A program made the translations under genes and the position numbers. From Parvularcula sp038749595 (GTDB taxonomy: Bacteria; Pseudomonadota; Alphaproteobacteria; Caulobacterales; Parvularculaceae), in NCBI GenBank assembly GCA_038749595.1, contig JBCDHW010000004.1, positions 1 to 64,000 of the forward strand: a stretch of 64,000 nt of DNA, given 5' to 3'. The notes beneath the pieces are model-generated. The model ran no database searches and was not told the DNA's origin. It saw nothing but the letters and a program-made list of their open reading frames with translations. Positions 53,455 through 63,512 of the stretch are shown here, piece by piece (position 1 is the first letter of the stretch; every line of letters begins with the position of its first letter).

Positions 53455-56400
53455 TTATTCGGCTGGCGCCGCGCCCTCGGCTCCATCAAAAGAACCTTTA
53501 ATTTTAGGCAGTTCGTCTTGCGATGCGCCTTCGCCGAGACGATCCTGGCGTTCGCCGGTCCAGAGGCCCTTGGAAAACCGCGAAATGTCGACCCCCGCCG
53601 CGTACATCGCCGGGACGAAGAACAACGTCACGAACAACGCGAACGCGACACCAAACGCCAGGCTAACCACAACGGGCTTGAGGAATTCTGCATCGATGCT
53701 TTGCTCAAGCAGGATCGGCATCAGCCCGATGAACGTCGTCACTGACGTCAGTAGGATTGGCCTGAACCGCACCGTTCCTGCCTCGACAAGGGCTGCAAAC
53801 GCCCCAGCACCTTCCGCACGCAGACGGTTAACATAGTCAACGAGCACTAAGTTGTCGTTGACCACAACGCCGGCCGCCGCCGCGATCCCGAAGAACGAGA
53901 ACACGGTGAAATCGACGCCGAAAATCAAGTGACCGAACACTGCCCCCATAAATCCGAAGGGGATGGCCGACATGATCAGCAATGGCTGCGTGTACGAACT
54001 AAAGGCGATCGCGAGCAGCATATACATGCCGAAGAGGGCTGCGATCATCATCACCAGGAACGACGTAAAGAAGTCCTGCTGTTCCTGCTCACCGCCGCTC
54101 TTGCGGATGTTGACCGACGGGTACTTGGCCAGCACCTGCGGGACGATTTCGTTGTAGAACTCCTCGCGCAACGGACCGAGGTCAGCGCCTTCGCGGATCC
54201 GGGCGGAGACCATCACCGAGCGTTTTCGGTCGGTTCGGGTAATGAGGCGAACCGCTGGACCCGTCTCGAACTCGACGATTTCGGCCGCTGGTATCTGTCG
54301 GCCATCAGACGTGCGTACACGGAAGTCTGAGTAGAGCGACTCCAGCGTTTCCCGGCTCTCTTTGGGGTAGCGCACCATAACGCGCACGTCTTGGCCGTTC
54401 CGGGGAAGGCGTTGCACCTCGTCGCCGTAATAAGCCTGACGCAACTGAAACGCGACGTCTTGTACAGAGATTCCGAAGCGTTCTGCACCCGGACGAAGCT
54501 TTAACCGCAGTTCGTCAAGCGGTGCCTGCAGATTGTCCCGCACATCGTAGAGGATCGGGACCGTGCGCAGATATGCTTTGATCTCGTTGAGGGCCAGGGC
54601 GGCTTCGTCCAGGTCATTGGTATCTACCGCGAGCATGAATTCATTGGCTCCGAACGAGAAATTCGATGCCAGCGCGATATCTTGAGCGTCAGGTATCGGA
54701 CCGATCAGGTCACGGAAGATGTCGGTGATCTCCCGCATCGTCATGCCGCGTTCATCGGCAGGACTAAAGACCAAGAACCCGTCGACACTGCCTGGTTGGG
54801 CCCAAAGCTGCGTGTTGCGCAGGACGTCTTTTCCGGCGCGCTCTTGCAACTCAACGTCGAGCGCATCCATGGCGGTCTCGATCTGCGTGTAAACCTGCTG
54901 GGTCCGGTTCCATGACGTGCCTTGCTGCATCGAGATGTCCATGGTGATGAAATCATTCTCGATGTTCGGGTCGAAGAAGAGGGGGATCCAGCCTTGCGCC
55001 ATCAGCGCTACGGAGACTGCGAAGAAGCCGGTAAACACAGAGATCGTCAGGAGGCGCATCTGGATCGCCATTTTGACCATCGGCCGATAAAAACGATCAG
55101 CGAACCACAAGAGCCCGTCGGCGAACCGCCGCTGAAAGCCCATGAACCCTTTCGTTGAGGGCGGCTTGAGGTGAGACAAGTGGGCAGGCAGGATCAAGAA
55201 GCTCTCAATTAATGAGAACGTCAGAGCCAGGATGATCGTCCACGACACCGCCAACATAAACGACTTGAACATCCCGCCGATAAATAGGAATGGCGAGAAC
55301 GCAAGCATCGTCGTCAAAACGGCGAAGACCACAGGCTTCACAACGATCTGGGTACCGACAACCGCCGCGTCGATCCCGGTTCGTCCCAGCTCGACCTGGC
55401 GGTTGATGCTCTCGCCCACCACGAGAGCGTCGTCGACAACAATGCCGATCACCAGAAGCAGACCAAACAGCGACAGCATGTTCAAGCTGACCCCGACGAA
55501 GGGGAGGAAGATGAACGTGCCGATGAACGAAACACCGATCCCGGCCGCAACCCAGAACGCTACGACGGGGCGCAGGAACAGCATCAAAATGATCAGAACA
55601 AGGATCAGTCCGGTCACGGCGTTCTCGCTCACGATCCGCATCCGTCCATCGTAGAATTCCTCAAGCGTAAACAGGAGTTCAAGCTCGACACCTTCGGGCA
55701 ACTCTGTCTGCTTCCGTTCAATCCATCCGTTGACCGCCCGCATAATGGTTTTGATGTTGGCGTTTTCCGGTTGGTCGATGCCAATGATCATGCCTTGGCG
55801 GCCGTTGATCCGGAACTTGAAATCGCCATCAGTGAACCCGTCGACGACGGTCGCAACATCACGCACACGGATCACCGATCCATCGAGGTTCTGCCGAACG
55901 ATAATGTCGCCGAATTCTGCTTCTGTGTCCGCTAAGTTGCGGGTGGCGAGCGGCACGTTCCCCGTCGCGGTGCGAATTTCACCCATCGACAGGTCGAGTG
56001 AACCACGTCCCACCGCGCGGCTCACGTCGGTGAACGTCAACCCAAAGCGCCGTAATGCCTCTTCGGACACTTCAATCGAGACTTCTTCGGTCCGCAGGCC
56101 CTCGACTTCAACGAGGGGCGTTCCTCCGGGTACGGTGGAAAGCTCATCCCTCAGGTCGCGCGCAAGTCTGTTCAGCGCTCGCGGTTCGATATCGCCGATC
56201 AACATGATCCACGCGAGGTCGTTGCCAAAGCTCGTCCGTTGAACGATCGGCGGGAAGCTGTCGTTCGGGAGATTGCGGACGCCGTCGACCCTCGATTTCA
56301 CTTCGTTCAGGAACGCGTCGAAGTCGCGGCCTTCTTCCATCTCGACCGTCACATAACCCGCACCTTCGCGGGCGACCGCAGTCATCTTTTTGATGCCGTC

Positions 56401-56625
56401 CATGTTGGCTAGGACTTCTTCGACCCGCAGGATGATCTGCTGCTCAACATCGTTGGGTGAAGCGCCCGGCCAGGAGACGTAGGTATCGACCGATTGCGGC
56501 GTAACGGATGGCTGCGCTTCGCGGCTAAGCGACAGGAACGAGAGAAACCCGATGATGATGATGAACACCATCAAAAGGTTCGCGGCGACCTCGTTCTTAG
56601 ACCACCAAGAAATCATTCCGTTCAC
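53455..56625 (-). CDS. RND efflux transporter permease
   Basis: 1056 residues, family-typical. The N-terminal helix and porter domains are followed by the TM4 proton-relay pair (GIVVDDALVVGESINRQ), a large second loop and TM7-12 with the GIAAAAGVVVNDNLVLVDYVNR motif. It belongs to the HAE/MdtBC-like RND group that exports small lipophilic compounds by proton antiport. Third gene of the operon, overlapping the adaptor gene by 4 bp. Substrate unknown. Confidence 0.95.
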   Translation of the reverse strand: MNGMISWWSKNEVAANLLMVFIIIIGFLSFLSLSREAQPSVTPQSVDTYVSWPGASPNDVEQQIILRVEEVLANMDGIKKMTAVAREGAGYVTVEMEEGRDFDAFLNEVKSRVDGVRNLPNDSFPPIVQRTSFGNDLAWIMLIGDIEPRALNRLARDLRDELSTVPGGTPLVEVEGLRTEEVSIEVSEEALRRFGLTFTDVSRAVGRGSLDLSMGEIRTATGNVPLATRNLADTEAEFGDIIVRQNLDGSVIRVRDVATVVDGFTDGDFKFRINGRQGMIIGIDQPENANIKTIMRAVNGWIERKQTELPEGVELELLFTLEEFYDGRMRIVSENAVTGLILVLIILMLFLRPVVAFWVAAGIGVSFIGTFIFLPFVGVSLNMLSLFGLLLVIGIVVDDALVVGESINRQVELGRTGIDAAVVGTQIVVKPVVFAVLTTMLAFSPFLFIGGMFKSFMLAVSWTIILALTFSLIESFLILPAHLSHLKPPSTKGFMGFQRRFADGLLWFADRFYRPMVKMAIQMRLLTISVFTGFFAVSVALMAQGWIPLFFDPNIENDFITMDISMQQGTSWNRTQQVYTQIETAMDALDVELQERAGKDVLRNTQLWAQPGSVDGFLVFSPADERGMTMREITDIFRDLIGPIPDAQDIALASNFSFGANEFMLAVDTNDLDEAALALNEIKAYLRTVPILYDVRDNLQAPLDELRLKLRPGAERFGISVQDVAFQLRQAYYGDEVQRLPRNGQDVRVMVRYPKESRETLESLYSDFRVRTSDGRQIPAAEIVEFETGPAVRLITRTDRKRSVMVSARIREGADLGPLREEFYNEIVPQVLAKYPSVNIRKSGGEQEQQDFFTSFLVMMIAALFGMYMLLAIAFSSYTQPLLIMSAIPFGFMGAVFGHLIFGVDFTVFSFFGIAAAAGVVVNDNLVLVDYVNRLRAEGAGAFAALVEAGTVRFRPILLTSVTTFIGLMPILLEQSIDAEFLKPVVVSLAFGVAFALFVTLFFVPAMYAAGVDISRFSKGLWTGERQDRLGEGASQDELPKIKGSFDGAEGAAPAE

Positions 56626-57878
56626 AGACTTGCTCCGTCATCAACGCCGTCCGCCGAAGCTGTCTCGGTCGATCCCGTGGTCAGATCGACGAGCGTTCGC
56701 GCGCTCTCACCGCCCTCGAACAGAGGCCTTACATTTTGGCCGATCCCAACGGTCACAGGACTGATCACCAGCAAATCGCCGGTTTCGAGCCCAGCCACCG
56801 CGATGAGCACCTCACCGGCGCGCGCTGCGATTTGCGGGGTACGCAGGGCGAGCTTATTGGCTTCGTCCACGATGAACACCTGACCGTCATTGCGCATCGA
56901 CAGCAGCGGAACCGTCGTCGCACGCGGCAGGGTCGGGCCTTTAATTTCAGCGGTGACGAACAAACCAAACGCCAGGGGGAAGCCGTCGTCTGAGCCAGCA
57001 CCGTAGGGGTCTTCCACTTCCGCGATTGCTGCAATTTGGCGGGTCGAGGTATCGATCGCTGCGTCGACCCTCCGGATACGGCCTTCCCACTGATAGTCCG
57101 TGCCGCCGACGTTTGCGGACAGCATCACGATCGGTGCGTCGTCGCCCTTGGATTCAAACGCGAAGGGCAGATCCAGCTTGCTGAGGTCATCATCGGTTAG
57201 GGGTAACCGTATTTCGGCAACGCTGGTCGAGAACACTTGGCCCAGCTGCGCTCCCGGGGTCACGTATTGCCCAACGTCCGCGCCGATACTCCGGACCCGG
57301 CCGTCGAAGGGCGCAACGATCTTGGTACGCGCTAACGCCAGCTCAGCGTCAGCGAGGTCAGCTTCAGCCGCAGCCAGGTCGGCTTGGGCCGCGGCCAGCT
57401 GCGGCTTGCGTAAAGCCAAGATCGACGGCGCATCGCCGGCATTGCCGCCGGAGAGCTCTTCGTAATCCTGCGCCGCCAGAGCGGCTTCTGCCTCTTCAAC
57501 CGCAAGGCGTTGTTTCGCACTGGCCACTTGCGATTTCGCGCGGGTCACCGCGAGGCGATAATCCGCGTCCTCGATCCGGATTAGAACATCACCTTTCGCG
57601 AACACGCCGCCATTGGCAAAGCTCGAAGAGACCTCGCGGATTCGTCCGGCGATTTCTGCGGAGAGGATGATTTCGCGACGCGGTGCCACTTCGCCCTGGG
57701 TGCGAACCGACAGGTTCATCGGCGCGTACTCGACAGCGCGAACGAAAGCGATCGGCGCAACGGGTTCGGCGGGAGTTGTTTCCACCTGGGGCCGCATGGC
57801 GCCCATGATCACGATCACCCCGGCAAAGAATAGGGCAATGGCACAGGCGCCAGCGACAACAAAGAGCTTCCGGATCAT
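56622..57878 (-). CDS. RND efflux periplasmic adaptor (membrane fusion protein)
   Basis: 418 residues. N-terminal membrane anchor (FVVAGACAIALFFAGVIVIMG), lipoyl-like halves around a coiled coil rich in Ala/Glu/Leu (about 110-195), then beta-barrel (KIVAPFDGRVRSIGADVGQYVTPGAQLGQV) and membrane-proximal domain. It bridges the inner-membrane pump and the outer-membrane channel. Overlaps both neighbours by 4 bp, implying coupled translation and equal stoichiometry control. Confidence 0.93.
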   Translation of the reverse strand: MIRKLFVVAGACAIALFFAGVIVIMGAMRPQVETTPAEPVAPIAFVRAVEYAPMNLSVRTQGEVAPRREIILSAEIAGRIREVSSSFANGGVFAKGDVLIRIEDADYRLAVTRAKSQVASAKQRLAVEEAEAALAAQDYEELSGGNAGDAPSILALRKPQLAAAQADLAAAEADLADAELALARTKIVAPFDGRVRSIGADVGQYVTPGAQLGQVFSTSVAEIRLPLTDDDLSKLDLPFAFESKGDDAPIVMLSANVGGTDYQWEGRIRRVDAAIDTSTRQIAAIAEVEDPYGAGSDDGFPLAFGLFVTAEIKGPTLPRATTVPLLSMRNDGQVFIVDEANKLALRTPQIAARAGEVLIAVAGLETGDLLVISPVTVGIGQNVRPLFEGGESARTLVDLTTGSTETASADGVDDGASL

Positions 57879-59389
57879 GAGGCACCTCCAGGGCTGGTCT
57901 TCGGCGTGCCTTCATCGCCGTCAGCCGTCGCGAGCGCGAGCTCGCCTTCAAGAATGTAGGGCGCACCGAGCGCCAGGTAGAGATCAACGCGATTGGTCAA
58001 ACGGGTCCGCTTCGCGTCAATCAGTTGCCCTTCCGCCTGGATCCGCCGCTGCTGCGCGTTGATCAGGTCGAAAATGTTTGTCGTTCCCGCCAAGTACCGG
58101 CGCTCGGTCAATTCCTCTGCGGCCTCTGCCTCAACGAAGGCCTCGCGGAGAGCGTTTTCCCGGGCACTCAGAAAACGTTCGGCAGCGATCGCATCCTCAA
58201 CCTCGCGCCACGCGGTGAGCGCCGTGTTGGCGTACTCGAAGAGCGCCGCCCGGGCCTGGGCATTGCGTTGGCGCTCCGTGGCAACAAGCCGACCACCTTG
58301 GAACAGCGGTTGGGTCAAATTGCCGACCAGGTTTTTCGCCAGTTGGTCGAAATCCCATAAGTCGTTGATATCGGCGACGCTGTTGGTGGTGTTGGGCCCG
58401 ATCGCGTTTTGGGTAATCCCGCCTGACAGCGACAGGCGCGGCAGAAATGCTTTGCGCGCTTCATTGACCCGCAGGCCCGCCGACTTCAGGCGGCGTTCCG
58501 CAGCAACCACGTCAGGCCGACGCACCAACAGCTCCTCTGGTGAACCCAAGGGCCCACGATCGCCGCCAGTAAGGGCTGCCAGCTGGGGCAGGGCGCTTGC
58601 GGCTTGGGTCGACGCATCGGGATAACGGCCGAGCACCACCTCAAGCCGACGGGCAGCCTCCAACTCTTGCTGGATCCGTGACTGCAGCGCGGCCTCCGAG
58701 CTCGCCAAGCTCGACCGCGCGAGGCGCAAGTCCAAGCTTGTTGAAATGCCGCGCTGGTAGCGTCGTTCGATGATCCGGAGGTTGGCTTGGCCCGTTTCGA
58801 CATCGCGTTCGGCCAACTGCCGCTGTAGCCGAGCGGCCGTGAGATCGTAGTGCCCCGTCGCAGCATTGCCCGCCAGGCTCAGCCGCGCGGCGGCAAAGTC
58901 GAGCTCCTCGGCGGCCGCATCGAGGTAGGCCGCCCGGGTCGCGTCGGTGAGGCGTCCCCAAACATCAAGCTCCCAATCAAGATTGAAGCCGGTGCTGAAC
59001 GTCGTCTGAAACTGGTCGCCAAAGTCGATACCGCTAAAGACCCGCGGACCACCTGTCCGGTTTGCGCTAAGCCCAGCGCCAATCGTCGGGAGCATGTTCG
59101 CGCGCACGTTGCGCGCTTGATTGCGTGCGGCGACGACCCGCGCACCCGCGGCTTGAAGATTGAAATTGTTGCGTAAAGCCTCAGTGACGACGCTTGTCAC
59201 AGCGGGATCCTGGAGGTCGGACAGCCAGTCATCGGTGACCGCCGCGGCGCCTTGCGCGTTCGCGATCGCCGCCCAGCTCGTGCGTTCAGCTTCGATCGGC
59301 TCGAGCGCTTGCTTAGGACCCGGCGTCGCACACGCAGCCAACGTTAGGGTTGCGGCAGCGGCGCGCCTTAAACTCCGGCCTTTTGGCAT
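57875..59389 (-). CDS. NodT-family outer-membrane efflux channel
   Basis: 504 residues. Lipobox LAAC near residue 19; then two TolC-like repeats with DLTAARLQRQLAERDVETGQANLRIIERRYQRGISTSLD and a matching second half (ERRYLAGTTNIFDLINAQQRRIQAEGQL). Trimers form the duct across the outer membrane. First gene of the tripartite operon. No dedicated regulator gene is adjacent. Confidence 0.94.
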   Translation of the reverse strand: MPKGRSLRRAAAATLTLAACATPGPKQALEPIEAERTSWAAIANAQGAAAVTDDWLSDLQDPAVTSVVTEALRNNFNLQAAGARVVAARNQARNVRANMLPTIGAGLSANRTGGPRVFSGIDFGDQFQTTFSTGFNLDWELDVWGRLTDATRAAYLDAAAEELDFAAARLSLAGNAATGHYDLTAARLQRQLAERDVETGQANLRIIERRYQRGISTSLDLRLARSSLASSEAALQSRIQQELEAARRLEVVLGRYPDASTQAASALPQLAALTGGDRGPLGSPEELLVRRPDVVAAERRLKSAGLRVNEARKAFLPRLSLSGGITQNAIGPNTTNSVADINDLWDFDQLAKNLVGNLTQPLFQGGRLVATERQRNAQARAALFEYANTALTAWREVEDAIAAERFLSARENALREAFVEAEAAEELTERRYLAGTTNIFDLINAQQRRIQAEGQLIDAKRTRLTNRVDLYLALGAPYILEGELALATADGDEGTPKTSPGGAS

Positions 59390-59548
59390 TCAGGCAGTCC
59401 TCCGTCTCCGCGCGCCTTCTTTATCGAAAAACATTGAAAATGTGGAATCCATTTCAAGATGCGGGCGGTACTTTTTTGTAACACGTCGCAGCGTGCCAAA
59501 CGCGCGCGCCGCAATCTTTCGGGGCGTTTAGGGCATTGGTCGCGTTTC

Positions 59549-59574
59549 AAAAAAAGCAGCGGTATTGCCGCTGC
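59549..59574 (-). terminator. rho-independent terminator after tRNA-Cys
   Basis: Minus strand: stem GCAGCGG-CAATA-CCGCTGC followed by seven T. It lies about 85 bp beyond the tRNA-Cys 3' end and also insulates the efflux operon. Confidence 0.9.
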
Positions 59575-59657
59575 GGCATCAAACCCGTGTGATCGCCGCG
59601 ATCCCTCAACTTGAGGTACCACGCAACTGAGCGCGTTTGTCTGTTTTTTGAAAAGTT

Positions 59658-59731
59658 TGGAGGCACCACCCGGAATCGAACCGGGGTACACGGATTTGCA
59701 ATCCGCTGCGTCACCACTCCGCCATGGTGCC
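59658..59731 (-). tRNA. tRNA-Cys (GCA anticodon)
   Basis: 74 nt with encoded CCA. Acceptor GGCACCA with TGGTGCC and discriminator T (U73), the main identity base for Cys. Anticodon stem GCGGA/TCCGT around TTGCAAA (GCA), T-arm CCCGGTTCGATTCCGGG. Confidence 0.97.
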
Positions 59732-59868
59732 TCGGAACGCCGCCCTTAGCGACGGGTCCGCCGTGTCACAAGTAAGAATGCGCGCCGGCGGAAAACCTTT
59801 CCTTCTCTTGGGCGAAGACCAGAGCTAACGGCCTTCGATAGCCCCGGTGCGGCGGTCAGGAATTGGCG

Positions 59869-60525
59869 ATGGATACAGCGAAAGCCAGAAAACATATGGT
59901 CGACAGCCAAGTCCGTCCCAACAACGTGACCAGCATCCCGCTGCAGACGGCTATGGCGACTATCCCCCGCGAACGCTTTGTTCCTGCTGATAAAAAGGCG
60001 TTTGCCTATGCTGAGCAAGACGTTCCTCTCTTCGACGGACGCTGGCTCCTCAAGGCGCGAGATTTCTCCAAAATGATCAACGACACGGCGATTGGGCCTG
60101 ACGACGTCGTCCTCGATGTCGCTTGCGGCTACGGCTATTCTACCGCTGTACTCTCGCACCTCGCCGGGGTCGTGATTGGCATCGAAGATGATCCTGCAGT
60201 GGTCGAGGCGGCATCGAATCGGCTTTCCGCCCTCGACCTCGAAACGGCGGTGATCATCGAGGGTGATTTGACCCTGGGTTCCGAGAAACAGGGGCCGTTC
60301 GACGTGATCGTGATCGCTGGCGGCGTGCAAGCGGGGATTGAAACGCTGAAGGAGCAACTCAATCCAAACGGTGGGCGGCTGGTGACAATTTTTGAGAACG
60401 ACCGCGTGGGAACCGCAACGCTGATCAAGCGTACGGGCGATGCTTTCGGTGAGCGGCAGCTGTTTGAAGCCCACCCGGCGGGAGTCATTCCTGCCTTTCG
60501 CGCACCCTCAGGATTTGCGTTTTGA
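59869..60525 (+). CDS. protein-L-isoaspartate O-methyltransferase family protein
   Basis: 218 residues from ATG 59869 (AGGA upstream). KARKHMVDSQVRPNNVT and IPRERFVP are typical of the alphaproteobacterial Pcm-like branch; the SAM site is LDVACGYGYSTAVLSHLAG. The branch is often only loosely related to true repair enzymes. In relatives this gene usually precedes tolC and popZ. Here popZ follows after about 100 bp and no tolC lies between. Confidence 0.88.
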   Translation: MDTAKARKHMVDSQVRPNNVTSIPLQTAMATIPRERFVPADKKAFAYAEQDVPLFDGRWLLKARDFSKMINDTAIGPDDVVLDVACGYGYSTAVLSHLAGVVIGIEDDPAVVEAASNRLSALDLETAVIIEGDLTLGSEKQGPFDVIVIAGGVQAGIETLKEQLNPNGGRLVTIFENDRVGTATLIKRTGDAFGERQLFEAHPAGVIPAFRAPSGFAF

Positions 60526-60627
60526 CGCAGATTGGCCGGAAACCTACAGCCAGAGCGTGTATCCCCTTGCCCCCCACGCCGAACCACCCAATGGTAATGC
60601 GCAGAATAAGGACCCAGAGGTAGTGTC

Positions 60628-61509
60628 ATGGCCGCGACGCAAGCTGAGCTAAGCATGGATGAAATTCTCGCGTCGATCCGTCGGATCATACACGAGGAAG
60701 AAGCACCGCCGCCGGTGCGCCGGAAAACGAGCGGCAACACCGTTGCTCTGCAAGAACAGCGATCAGCCGCGGCTTCGGCCGAGCCCAACATCGAACCGCA
60801 GGTAAAGGTGGTTGACCCCGCATCGGTGAAACCTATGAATTTGCCTGAGCTTGAAGGCGAGACGGTCAGCGTACCCGACGAATTGGCCTCCGTCGAAGTC
60901 TTGCCCGAACCGGCTCCTGAGTCGGACCCTGTCCCGCGCGCTGAACAGGCCGCAAGCGCTCTAGCAAAGGCCGCTTCGCCGATGGAGCTGCTCGCCGAAG
61001 CGCCTGCCGAACTTCGCGACGATCCTGCGGAGAAGAGCGATGCGCCGGACGTCGCAATTGAAGCGTCACGGCCTACCAATCCGTCCACAGAACAAGCTGA
61101 GCAAATAAAGCCGACCGCATCCGCCGAGACGCGTACCGATCTTCCTGAGCAAGCCAACGCTTCCGCAGAAAATGTGCAGCCGGGCGAAACAGACGAACCC
61201 GCTTCTGCAACCGTCGCCGCTGAGACTTTCGGAAACGATGTAGAGACGACGGCCGAAACCGCCGATGCCGATCCTGAGAATACCGAAGCACAAACGCTCC
61301 TCAGCGACGCAGCTTTGGACTCGGCGGCCGCTGCGTTCGCAAGCTTACGGCAAAGCGTTCAGGTGTCTGCGCAGTCTCCCGTGACCATCGAGGGGATGGT
61401 GGAGGACATGCTCCGGCCGATGCTGAAGGCATGGCTCGACGAAAACCTGCCAGCGATTGTGGAGCGCAAAGTCCAAGATGAGATCAAGCGCCTGCGCGAC
61501 GTCGCGTAA
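60628..61509 (+). CDS. popZ: polar organising protein PopZ
   Basis: 293 residues. The N-terminal helix MDEILASIRRIIHEEE (10-25) is followed by a long acidic, Pro/Glu/Ala-rich disordered region (30-235) and a C-terminal helical oligomerisation domain (TIEGMVEDMLRPMLKAW, LPAIVERKVQDEIKRL), all as in Caulobacter PopZ/DUF2497. PopZ forms polar condensates that anchor the chromosome origin through ParB. The disordered part is longer than in C. crescentus (about 177 residues in total there), which could change condensate fluidity. Confidence 0.93.
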   Translation: MAATQAELSMDEILASIRRIIHEEEAPPPVRRKTSGNTVALQEQRSAAASAEPNIEPQVKVVDPASVKPMNLPELEGETVSVPDELASVEVLPEPAPESDPVPRAEQAASALAKAASPMELLAEAPAELRDDPAEKSDAPDVAIEASRPTNPSTEQAEQIKPTASAETRTDLPEQANASAENVQPGETDEPASATVAAETFGNDVETTAETADADPENTEAQTLLSDAALDSAAAAFASLRQSVQVSAQSPVTIEGMVEDMLRPMLKAWLDENLPAIVERKVQDEIKRLRDVA

Positions 61510-61536
61510 GCGCAGCATCGGATCAAAGCAGGGCGA

Positions 61537-61563
61537 AAAGTCCGCCGACGGGCGGACTTTTTT
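61537..61563. terminator. bidirectional rho-independent terminator
   Basis: Stem AAAGTCCGCC (61537-61546) with GGCGGACTTT (61551-61560), followed by T on the plus strand and preceded by AAAA for the minus strand. It serves popZ and the convergent phosphatase gene. Confidence 0.93.
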
Positions 61564-63283
61564 ATGCGCTCCGTCCAAACAGGACCCGTTCCTTAAACCC
61601 AAGGCCTTGGAACCGTTCAAACGACACGCTTCCGTCTTTCTGCTCCAGATCAAAGCTTGCCGAGCGGATGGCGGTATAATCGGGCGATGCGATTGTCGAC
61701 ATACTGATGAATTCACTCCGCGCTTTGTCTTGGTTGAACTCGAGGGAAATATACCCTTTGCTATAAGCGTCTGTGTACCGAACGTCCGGGTTATCCCGAC
61801 GTAAGAGCAGCGTGACGTCGAACGCGGCTTCGCCAAGATACGCCGATGCTCCTGGTGAGGTCACACCGGCGGTGCCCAGTTCCACCCCCATTTTCGTGCC
61901 GTCCTCTGTCACCAGATCGTTGGCCCAAAACTGGTGTGTGTCGCCCGTGATCACCACCAAGTCCCGCGCGCCCGCCGCTTGGGCCTTGGCGTAGAAACGT
62001 TCTCGCGCGGCAGGATAGCCGTCCCATGCATCAGTGTTGAGCGGCAGGCCAAGCTGTCCAATTGCTAAGAAGCCTCGGATTTGCGGGAAGCCGACCTCGA
62101 ATTCCTGAATTTGCTCTTCGGTGAGGAAGGGGAGGAGGTCAGGCGATTTCACCCGCGCCATCATCACCTGGTTGCCGATCACACGCCACGTATCACCGCG
62201 CGCGACGGACGTTTCGAGCGCTTCTTCGACGTAGGCGAGTTGCTCGGCGCCCAAAAGCTCCCGGGAGGGATCGCCAAGAACATCGCGTACGAAGTTTTCA
62301 AGCGCCTCCGGTCCTGTGAGCTGCGGGAGGTACTGATCATAAGCGACCGGGTGATCGCGCGCCGTCAGACGGCTTTCGATGATCGGCAGCGTTAGGAAAC
62401 GGCCCCAAGAGTAGGATCTGAACAATTGCTCGCGCAGGCGTCCGGGTTCGGGTTCGCGAACGGGCATGTATTCGTAATAGGCCTGCATCGCCGCCCGTTT
62501 GCGCCCCGCCCAGTCTCCCTCCGACGTAGGCTGATGGTTCTCAGCCCCGTCTTTAAAGCTGTCGTTCGACGTTTCGTGGTCATCCCAGATCGCGATCATT
62601 CCGTGCGCTGCATGCATCCTCTGCGCGGCGCCGTCGCGTTTGTATTGGCGATGCCGACGGCGGTAATCGTCAAGGGTCAATGTTTCTCGGGCGGGATCAT
62701 GGGGCCTGCCAACGGCGATCCCTGCCTCTCCGCCGTATCCGTCTGGTCCGTACTCGTAGAAGTAGTCGCCCAGGTGAATGACCGCGTCAAAATCCGCATC
62801 CCGCGCGATGTGATCGTAGGCGTTGAAGTAGCCGAAATTGTAGTTGGAGCAGCTAACGACCGCGAAGCGGACGCGTTCTGTTTCTTCCGGCAAGGTTTTC
62901 GTCTTGCCGATTGGGCTCGTCGCTCCGAGCGCGCGGAACCGATACGCATACTGACGACCTGGCTCAAGGCCATCGGCGACGACTTTCACCGTGTAGTCCC
63001 GCTCTGGTCCCGTCTCGCTGCGTTGCTGCCAAACGACACGGGCGAATGTTGCATCTTCGGCGACCTCAACATCAACCGGTATGCGCCCGCTGTTGTTACC
63101 CTCGACGCGCGTCCACAGCACAACGGAGTCGGCCGCAGGGTCACCGCTCGCGATCCCGCAGGAGAAGGCGGTATTGGCGCTTGATCCTGCAGAAGAAAAC
63201 CGCCCGAGTTCTGGTTTGGAAACGCACGCTGCGGTCCCGCCGGCCAAACCCGCAAAGACAGTATTGCGACGCGTTATCAACAT
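61562..63283 (-). CDS. PhoD-like alkaline phosphatase
   Basis: 573 residues from ATG 63283 (an ATG at 63298 adds five residues). N-terminus TRRNTVFAGLAGG is Tat-like, fitting a folded metalloenzyme exported by Tat; a Cys at the end of this leader (TAAC) could be lipidated. PhoD motifs: HLGDYFYEYG, WDDHETSNDSF, VITGDTHQFW. PhoD enzymes use Fe3+ and Ca2+ to cleave phosphodiesters and monoesters. A Pho box was not recognised. Likely phosphate scavenging. Confidence 0.92.
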   Translation of the reverse strand: MLITRRNTVFAGLAGGTAACVSKPELGRFSSAGSSANTAFSCGIASGDPAADSVVLWTRVEGNNSGRIPVDVEVAEDATFARVVWQQRSETGPERDYTVKVVADGLEPGRQYAYRFRALGATSPIGKTKTLPEETERVRFAVVSCSNYNFGYFNAYDHIARDADFDAVIHLGDYFYEYGPDGYGGEAGIAVGRPHDPARETLTLDDYRRRHRQYKRDGAAQRMHAAHGMIAIWDDHETSNDSFKDGAENHQPTSEGDWAGRKRAAMQAYYEYMPVREPEPGRLREQLFRSYSWGRFLTLPIIESRLTARDHPVAYDQYLPQLTGPEALENFVRDVLGDPSRELLGAEQLAYVEEALETSVARGDTWRVIGNQVMMARVKSPDLLPFLTEEQIQEFEVGFPQIRGFLAIGQLGLPLNTDAWDGYPAARERFYAKAQAAGARDLVVITGDTHQFWANDLVTEDGTKMGVELGTAGVTSPGASAYLGEAAFDVTLLLRRDNPDVRYTDAYSKGYISLEFNQDKARSEFISMSTIASPDYTAIRSASFDLEQKDGSVSFERFQGLGFKERVLFGRSA

Positions 63284-63512
63284 GATAGAGCTTCCCAAGG
63301 TGCTGGTCCCTCCGCCTAACGCGGCAAGCGATTGAAAGCACCCCCCGTCATTATCTCTTTACAATGGCAGCAAGCCGAAGTAGCCGCCCGCACCTGCCGT
63401 ATCCCACAAAAGCCCTGCGTGACGGGGCCCACTGCACGGGGTTCGGCACTGTTGCTGAACGGCGGTCAGGGAGCTTGCTCCGTAGTCGCCTTACACACGG
63501 AGGTCCCATGCG

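Noticed and set aside
53249..53836. Plus-strand open frames across the efflux operon end
   Set aside because: Antisense to the RND gene and its terminator.
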